Made by a program: the position numbers and the translations under genes
Shown here: positions 4,517-8,502 of the stretch, piece by piece
Layout: each line of letters begins with the position of its first letter
How positions within the stretch are numbered: position 1 is the stretch's first letter
Assembly: GCA_024860865.1 (NCBI GenBank)
Contig: JACRDV010000006.1
Coordinates: 1-8,502, forward strand
DNA: 8,502 bases
Reading direction: 5' to 3'
Origin: Methanobacteriota archaeon
Lineage (GTDB): Archaea; JACRDV01
Notes under the pieces: model-generated
The model's input: only the letters and a program-made list of their open reading frames with translations
Databases searched by the model: none
What the model was told of the DNA's origin: nothing

Positions 4517-4565
4517 TGATAAGAATGAGTGCTCCTTTAGAAGTTCAACTCGGGCTAGAAGTTTT
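4433..4565 (+). repeat. Right copy of the perfect 133-bp direct repeat
   Basis: This is identical to 3170-3302 in the same orientation, offset by 1263 bp. It carries the pth2 3' end without its gene body and the intact beginning of truD, which continues into the full truD frame. Homologous recombination between the copies would precisely remove 1263 bp and restore a seamless pth2-truD pair. Confidence 0.97.
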
Positions 4566-5895
4566 TTCAACAAAAACTCCTGGAGTAAATGGAGTTATTA
4601 AACAATTAGTTGAAGATTTTATTGTAGAAGAAATAACGCCCGAAGGAATTATTTTAAAGTCAAAAATTTGGAATGAACCTGAACCAACTTTTTCAGAAGT
4701 TGTTGGAGATCAAATTCATTTTACACTAGAAAAGTTCGATTGGGATACACTAAGAGCTATCCAATTTTTAGCAAAGAAATTGTATGTTAGCAAGAAACGC
4801 TTTGGCTTTGCTGGAACAAAGGATAAACGAGCAATTTCTGTTCAACAGATTAGTACTTGGAATATTGACCTGGAAAGATTGGAACAACTTTCAATTAAAG
4901 GACTAGAAATTCGTAATATCAGAAAATCAGATAAGCGAATTCAACTTGGCGATTTACAGGGGAACAGATTTACAATAACAATCAGAAACATCGATCTATC
5001 TTGTGAAGAAACTAAGACGTATCTTGAGAAAATAACTGAAGAAATTGCAAAGAACAATGGAGTTCCAAATTTTTTTGGTGTGCAAAGATTTGGAACAAGG
5101 CGACCAGTGACCCATTTAGTTGGTTACCAGTTAATAAAGGGGAATATCAAAGAGGCGGTTTTGGTTTACTTATCAAAATGGTTCCCAACTGAAGGCAAAG
5201 AGTCAATCGAAGCTCGAAAATTTCTAGAAGAAAATCCTAGTGAATTTAAGGTTGCTCTAGAAAAATTTCCTTCTCGATTAAAGTATGAGCGAACTTTGCT
5301 CGCGCACCTTTCAGAAAAACCAAATGATTTTTGTGGGGCCTTAAGAAAGTTGCCAAGAAGTTTGCTCAAAATGTTTGTGCATGCATACCAATCATATTTA
5401 TTTAATCGGATTTTAAGCAAAAGAATTAGAAGGCAAATATCACCGTGTGAAGCGCAGATTGGTGATGTAATTTGTACGGTTAGTCCAAACGGACTTCCAG
5501 ATCGCAAAACTTTGACTGAAGTTACAGGATCAAATTTAGAAGAAGTTAATAACCTTGTTAAAAGCAATCAAGCCTTAATAACAGCGCCACTAATTGGATA
5601 TTTTGTTCCACTCTCTAAAGGTGAACTTGGTCAAATTGAAAGAAAAATTCTTGATGATGAAAAAATCCAACCTAAAGATTTTCAAATTAAATCATTGCCA
5701 GAGGCAAGTTCAAAGGGCGAGCGAAGAGAGATTTTGCTCCGAGTTAGAGATCTAAAAATTTTAAAAGTCGATGAAGATGATAAAAATTCAGGCAAAGCAA
5801 AAGCAGTTATACAGTTTATTTTGCCAAAGGGATGCTATGCAACAACTGTTTTGCGGGAGTATCTTAAAGCTCAAAACTTAATCCAGTATGGTTAA
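4516..5895 (+). CDS. truD: tRNA pseudouridine synthase D (TruD family)
   Basis: This 459-residue enzyme isomerises uridine to pseudouridine in tRNA; position 13 is the classic TruD target, and archaeal and eukaryotic Pus7-type relatives modify further sites. Visible motifs are an N-terminal GVIKQLVEDFIVEEI (26-40), the catalytic loop GFAGTKDKRAIS (97-108) with catalytic Asp103, the RNA-binding motif VPNFFGVQRFGTRRP (183-197), the YQSYLFNRIL helix (291-300) and the conserved C-terminal FILPKGCYATTVLREYL (434-450). The residues between about 200 and 290 would form the TruD-specific insertion domain. Length and motifs are normal, so the gene is intact. Two starts are possible, ATG 4516 (overlapping a copied pth2 stop as TAATG) and ATG 4525. 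The first 16 codons lie in the right repeat copy. The stop codon overlaps that of the convergent DUF354 gene by 4 nt. Confidence 0.95.
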   Translation: MIRMSAPLEVQLGLEVFSTKTPGVNGVIKQLVEDFIVEEITPEGIILKSKIWNEPEPTFSEVVGDQIHFTLEKFDWDTLRAIQFLAKKLYVSKKRFGFAGTKDKRAISVQQISTWNIDLERLEQLSIKGLEIRNIRKSDKRIQLGDLQGNRFTITIRNIDLSCEETKTYLEKITEEIAKNNGVPNFFGVQRFGTRRPVTHLVGYQLIKGNIKEAVLVYLSKWFPTEGKESIEARKFLEENPSEFKVALEKFPSRLKYERTLLAHLSEKPNDFCGALRKLPRSLLKMFVHAYQSYLFNRILSKRIRRQISPCEAQIGDVICTVSPNGLPDRKTLTEVTGSNLEEVNNLVKSNQALITAPLIGYFVPLSKGELGQIERKILDDEKIQPKDFQIKSLPEASSKGERREILLRVRDLKILKVDEDDKNSGKAKAVIQFILPKGCYATTVLREYLKAQNLIQYG

Positions 5896-6932
5896 CTCTG
5901 GTTTCTAACTTCATTAATCACAATTTCACTAGGATTATCAAATGTTGAAATAATTTTTCTAACCAATTGCTTTTGCTTATTGGAATTACGAATTAAATCA
6001 AGAGCAAGTTTTGTTATTTCAATTGGATTTGTCGAATGAAACATTAAACCTAGATTTATTAAAAATTTATCAACTGCTAGCAACTCTTCAGGATAGCAAG
6101 AAATTGTAGGGCAGCCTAAGATCGATGCTTCTCTGCACATAGTGCCTCCCGCACCGATAATTAATGAAGCATAACTCAATAAACTCAATGTATCTACAGC
6201 CCTTTTAGGAATAATCGCATTTTTTATTATTTTTCTAGCGAGCTCAGCTTGCTCTTGTGTTCTAGGAAATAATATAAACTGTCCATTCTGGATTTCCTCT
6301 TGGAGTAATTTTAAAACATTAAAAAGAGGACTAGCCTTTTCAAGGTACGCTGCTAATACTGGCTCAAACCGAATAACTAATATCGGTTTTATATTATCTA
6401 TTTCTAATTCATCTAATACCCGTGGATTAGGAGTAAACTCAGAGATATGAGCCATTTCGCAGACTCCATAGAATTGAGCAATTTTCGCAGGGCTGGCCCC
6501 GCATTCAATTAACGCATCTTCAGTGATAGCTTTAGGAGCTATTATTTTGGTTGTTAAAGGGAAAGTTAGTTTATTAACAGCTAAAGATTTATCATTGTCA
6601 GTAATATTAATTGCAGGAATTGCAAGTCCAAAAGCAACTCTGGAAAGTTCAACAGAGCATTTAGAAATGGCTAAGTCCGGCTTTTCTTTTGTAATAAAAT
6701 CGGTTAGCTCAATTATTCTTTTCATGCTTTCAATGAGTTTGCCCTCAGGTGTTTTCCCGCCATGTTTGCCGACTGGAATATAAGGCAACCTAAAGAGCTC
6801 AAGAAGATCAAGAATGGGCCCATAATCTCTAGCTGTGAGTAAAATTTCATACTGATGTTTTAGTCGTTGAATTATATTTTTGAAAAAATGAACATGTGGT
6901 GCGTTACTAACATCAATCCATATCTTCGCCAT
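5892..6932 (-). CDS. DUF354 family protein (GT-B fold, glycosyltransferase/epimerase-like)
   Basis: The product is 346 residues from ATG 6932. That start is chosen because it overlaps the upstream stop as TGATG, has GGTGA 4 nt before it, and the protein then opens with the family's conserved MAKIWIDVSNAPHVHFFKNI. Further family marks are TARDYGPILDLLELF (33-47), GKHGGKT (55-61), PDLAISKCSVELSRVAFGLAIP (85-106) and GAGGTMCREASILGCP (260-275). The last resembles the nucleotide-sugar binding loop of GT-B enzymes such as MurG and the UDP-GlcNAc 2-epimerases. The in-vivo reaction is not established for the family as far as I know. Its position as last gene of an operon with a GlcNAc-1-phosphate transferase and a polymerase-like protein favours a role in surface or lipid-linked glycan synthesis. 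It is predicted to be cytoplasmic and peripheral to the membrane. The stop overlaps that of convergent truD. Confidence 0.85.
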   Translation of the reverse strand: MAKIWIDVSNAPHVHFFKNIIQRLKHQYEILLTARDYGPILDLLELFRLPYIPVGKHGGKTPEGKLIESMKRIIELTDFITKEKPDLAISKCSVELSRVAFGLAIPAINITDNDKSLAVNKLTFPLTTKIIAPKAITEDALIECGASPAKIAQFYGVCEMAHISEFTPNPRVLDELEIDNIKPILVIRFEPVLAAYLEKASPLFNVLKLLQEEIQNGQFILFPRTQEQAELARKIIKNAIIPKRAVDTLSLLSYASLIIGAGGTMCREASILGCPTISCYPEELLAVDKFLINLGLMFHSTNPIEITKLALDLIRNSNKQKQLVRKIISTFDNPSEIVINEVRNQS

Positions 6933-7837
6933 CATCTCACCATAAGGGCTAGCGATACTACTAGAATTCCAAATACAATGCCTATTAACCAAATTCTAGT
7001 TACTACCTCTTTTTCGCTTAACGGGTCCTTTTGAATGAAAAGCCTAATCAAAGACAAATAACTGCCAGCCGGAGCAATTAATTTTCCATCGTTAGTTACT
7101 TTGGTCGGAAGATGTTGATGGCGAACTAAAATTCCTTTTGCAGTCCAAAATTTAAGGAACATATCGATAAAATAAGGGATCATCACAATAAGGCCTAAAA
7201 ACTCGAATTTCCCAACTACTGCGCTTACAACAATAATAACCCCAATTAAAGAAGTGCCAATGTTTCCTGGAAAAATTTTTGCAGGATATTTATTATACCA
7301 AAGAGAAGCAAGAAGTACCCCACAGCTAACAACTAAAATAAATGCACTTTCACTTGCTCTTAAAAATATAGAAACTATCCATAAACTAAAGCATGCAATT
7401 GCTCCCAAGCCTGCCTCTAACCCATTTAGCCCTGCTAGCATATTAGTTCCATTTATTGCAATCATCAACCATATGGAAATTAATAGCCAGTAGGAAAAAT
7501 CCAAATCAATAGTCAAGCTGGGCAATGTAATTGCAGAAGATGGATAAATTAACATTAATGGAATTACAAATAAAATTGGCAACGAAAGCTTAATCTTTGC
7601 ATTTAGATCAAACAAATCATCCAAAATTCCAAACGTACCTGCAAGTAAAATAATTGATAACACAATCGCCAATTTTTTTAAATCGAAAACTTGGAATACT
7701 AATCCAATTGAAAAAGCAACAATGAGCCCAACTAAGATCCCAAGCCCACCCATCTTTGGAACATTTGCGCGGTAGGGCTTATGTAAATCAACTCCGACAA
7801 TTCCTGCTCTAGCTAGCTTTTTAATTAACCAAGGCAT
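6932..7837 (-). CDS. UDP-GlcNAc:polyprenyl-phosphate GlcNAc-1-phosphate transferase (Alg7/AglH-like)
   Basis: This is a polytopic membrane enzyme of the MraY/WecA/Alg7 superfamily, which attaches a sugar-1-phosphate to a polyprenyl (dolichyl) phosphate and starts lipid-linked glycan assembly. Visible motifs are VDLHKPYRANVPKMGGLGI (16-34), GILDDLFDL (70-78), INGTNMLAGLNGLEAGLG (128-145; the NMLAGLNGLE core is closer to eukaryotic Alg7 than to MraY), PAKIFPGNIGTSLIG (185-199) and VRHQHLPTKVTNDG (238-251). About nine membrane helices can be counted. Met1 (ATG 7837) falls inside the conserved PWLIKKLARAGI segment. The same frame upstream encodes a good first membrane helix (codons from 7903 to 7838) but has no ATG, GTG or TTG before the in-frame stop. 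The real start is therefore probably upstream, through a rare start codon or a frameshift. The aspartate usual in the FxGD motif is Asn191 here. The end overlaps the DUF354 start. Confidence 0.87.
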   Translation of the reverse strand: MPWLIKKLARAGIVGVDLHKPYRANVPKMGGLGILVGLIVAFSIGLVFQVFDLKKLAIVLSIILLAGTFGILDDLFDLNAKIKLSLPILFVIPLMLIYPSSAITLPSLTIDLDFSYWLLISIWLMIAINGTNMLAGLNGLEAGLGAIACFSLWIVSIFLRASESAFILVVSCGVLLASLWYNKYPAKIFPGNIGTSLIGVIIVVSAVVGKFEFLGLIVMIPYFIDMFLKFWTAKGILVRHQHLPTKVTNDGKLIAPAGSYLSLIRLFIQKDPLSEKEVVTRIWLIGIVFGILVVSLALMVR

Positions 7838-7880
7838 AAGCAGAAACGTTGTAATAAAAGCAACTGCTCCGCATGCTGCG

Positions 7881-8502
7881 CTAATAAGTATTTCTGACGT
7901 AACATAACCCCGCGCTATAGAGATACATCGTTAGAAGAGTGATTAACCATAAAATAAAATTTGGGCCTGCTTCAATAAAGATTATTAAGTGACTCATTAG
8001 GAAAGCATAAACTCCTATAAAAAACCAATTTCTTTCGCTGAGCAATTTATACCCAAATCCACTTAAACCTCCTAGATAAATCATTGTGATAATCACTCCA
8101 ATTATCCCAAAATCAAGCATGGAGGGCCCTATTAACGTTGAGGTTAGGCTCATTTTATATCCAAAAACGACTTCACTAACTATTTCACCTGCTCTTGGAG
8201 TTCCAAAGCTTGCGGCTCCATAGGTCAAGCCAAATGGCCAACTCATCTTTATTATTTCACCAAGCACGTAAAGTGTAAATCCTGCGCGATAAAATAATAG
8301 TTGGACCGGATCGAGATGCCAAATTTGCCACATCATTGCCTTTTTAACGATATAACCGACTATTGTAATTAAACCAATGAGAAACAAAAAAATTAAGATC
8401 ATCTCCCTAAAATTTATAATTTTTTTATACCAGCTAACAATCGTTGCAATTAATAAAATTCCAGTTACTTCAAATCTAAATCCGAGTAATGTAAAAACAA
8501 AA
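7881..8502 (-). CDS. Polytopic membrane protein, Wzy-like oligosaccharide polymerase C-terminal part (5' end beyond window)
   Basis: The visible 206 residues run to the right edge in an open frame; Met at 8402 is internal, because 33 further codons upstream continue without a stop and encode another hydrophobic helix (FVFTLLGFRFEVTGILLIAT). I count about five or six membrane helices, with a loop of about 40-50 residues holding GLTYGAASFGTPRAGEI, followed by TSTLIGPSMLDFGIIGVII. A long loop with a G/P/R-rich segment followed by 'T..G....FG..G..I' is what I recall of Wzy/O-antigen polymerase-type proteins, so polymerisation or ligation of lipid-linked repeat units is the best guess. An O-antigen-ligase-like or unrelated polytopic family remains possible. 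It is followed on the same strand by the Alg7-like gene, whose missing N-terminal segment overlaps this gene's end, and then by the DUF354 gene, all apparently one operon. Confidence 0.6.
   Translation of the reverse strand, partial: FVFTLLGFRFEVTGILLIATIVSWYKKIINFREMILIFLFLIGLITIVGYIVKKAMMWQIWHLDPVQLLFYRAGFTLYVLGEIIKMSWPFGLTYGAASFGTPRAGEIVSEVVFGYKMSLTSTLIGPSMLDFGIIGVIITMIYLGGLSGFGYKLLSERNWFFIGVYAFLMSHLIIFIEAGPNFILWLITLLTMYLYSAGLCYVRNTY

Noticed and set aside
3170-4565. Insertion sequence or classical transposon with target duplication
   Set aside because: There is no transposase, no terminal inverted repeats at the island edges, and the 133-bp duplication is far too long for a transposase target duplication.
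5166-5567. 133-codon minus-strand frame inside truD
   Set aside because: It is a shadow of truD, whose protein motifs are intact across the region.
1-8502. CRISPR arrays, tRNA or rRNA genes
   Set aside because: No short spaced repeats and no tRNA- or rRNA-like conserved segments were seen on reading either strand.

Overview
The window comes from an archaeon with AT-rich DNA. The evidence is a type 2 (archaeal/eukaryal) peptidyl-tRNA hydrolase next to a TruD-type tRNA pseudouridine synthase, a geranylgeranyl-reductase family flavoprotein, two proteins with class III (prepilin-type) signal peptides, an Alg7-like UDP-GlcNAc:polyprenyl-phosphate transferase, a DUF354 protein, and AT-rich TATA-like promoter elements. 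A euryarchaeote-like lineage seems most likely; I cannot name the genus.

Layout. (1) Bases 1-2672 read on the minus strand: a CopG-type ribbon-helix-helix regulator with a Cys/His tail, then a geranylgeranyl-reductase-like gene that overlaps a pilin-like gene, then a second pilin-like gene that starts at TTG and runs off the left edge. (2) Bases 2673-2899 are a divergent regulatory region holding two copies of the near-palindrome TAGYATACTA. (3) Bases 2900-5895 read on the plus strand: pth2 and truD. They were evidently once a coupled pair sharing the junction TAATG, but are now split by a 1.13 kb island carrying a MNT nucleotidyltransferase / HEPN toxin-antitoxin pair (mntA-hepT like). The island is bracketed by a perfect 133-bp direct repeat consisting of the end of pth2 plus the start of truD, so both host genes keep complete reading frames. 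The island also holds a decayed, divergently oriented AbrB/MazE-type antitoxin remnant and a decayed extra piece of pth2. (4) Bases 5892-8502 read on the minus strand and form a compact glycan operon: a Wzy-like polymerase (partial), an Alg7-like GlcNAc-1-phosphate transferase and a DUF354 GT-B-like protein.

How the parts relate. Pth2 and TruD are translation and tRNA-maintenance housekeeping. The glycan operon would build a lipid-linked surface glycan. The two pilin-like proteins carry many N-x-S/T sequons and are plausible acceptors of N-glycans, although that link is inference. The unusual part of the window is the toxin-antitoxin island with its long gene-restoring direct repeat. No transposase, integrase, RNA gene or CRISPR array is visible.
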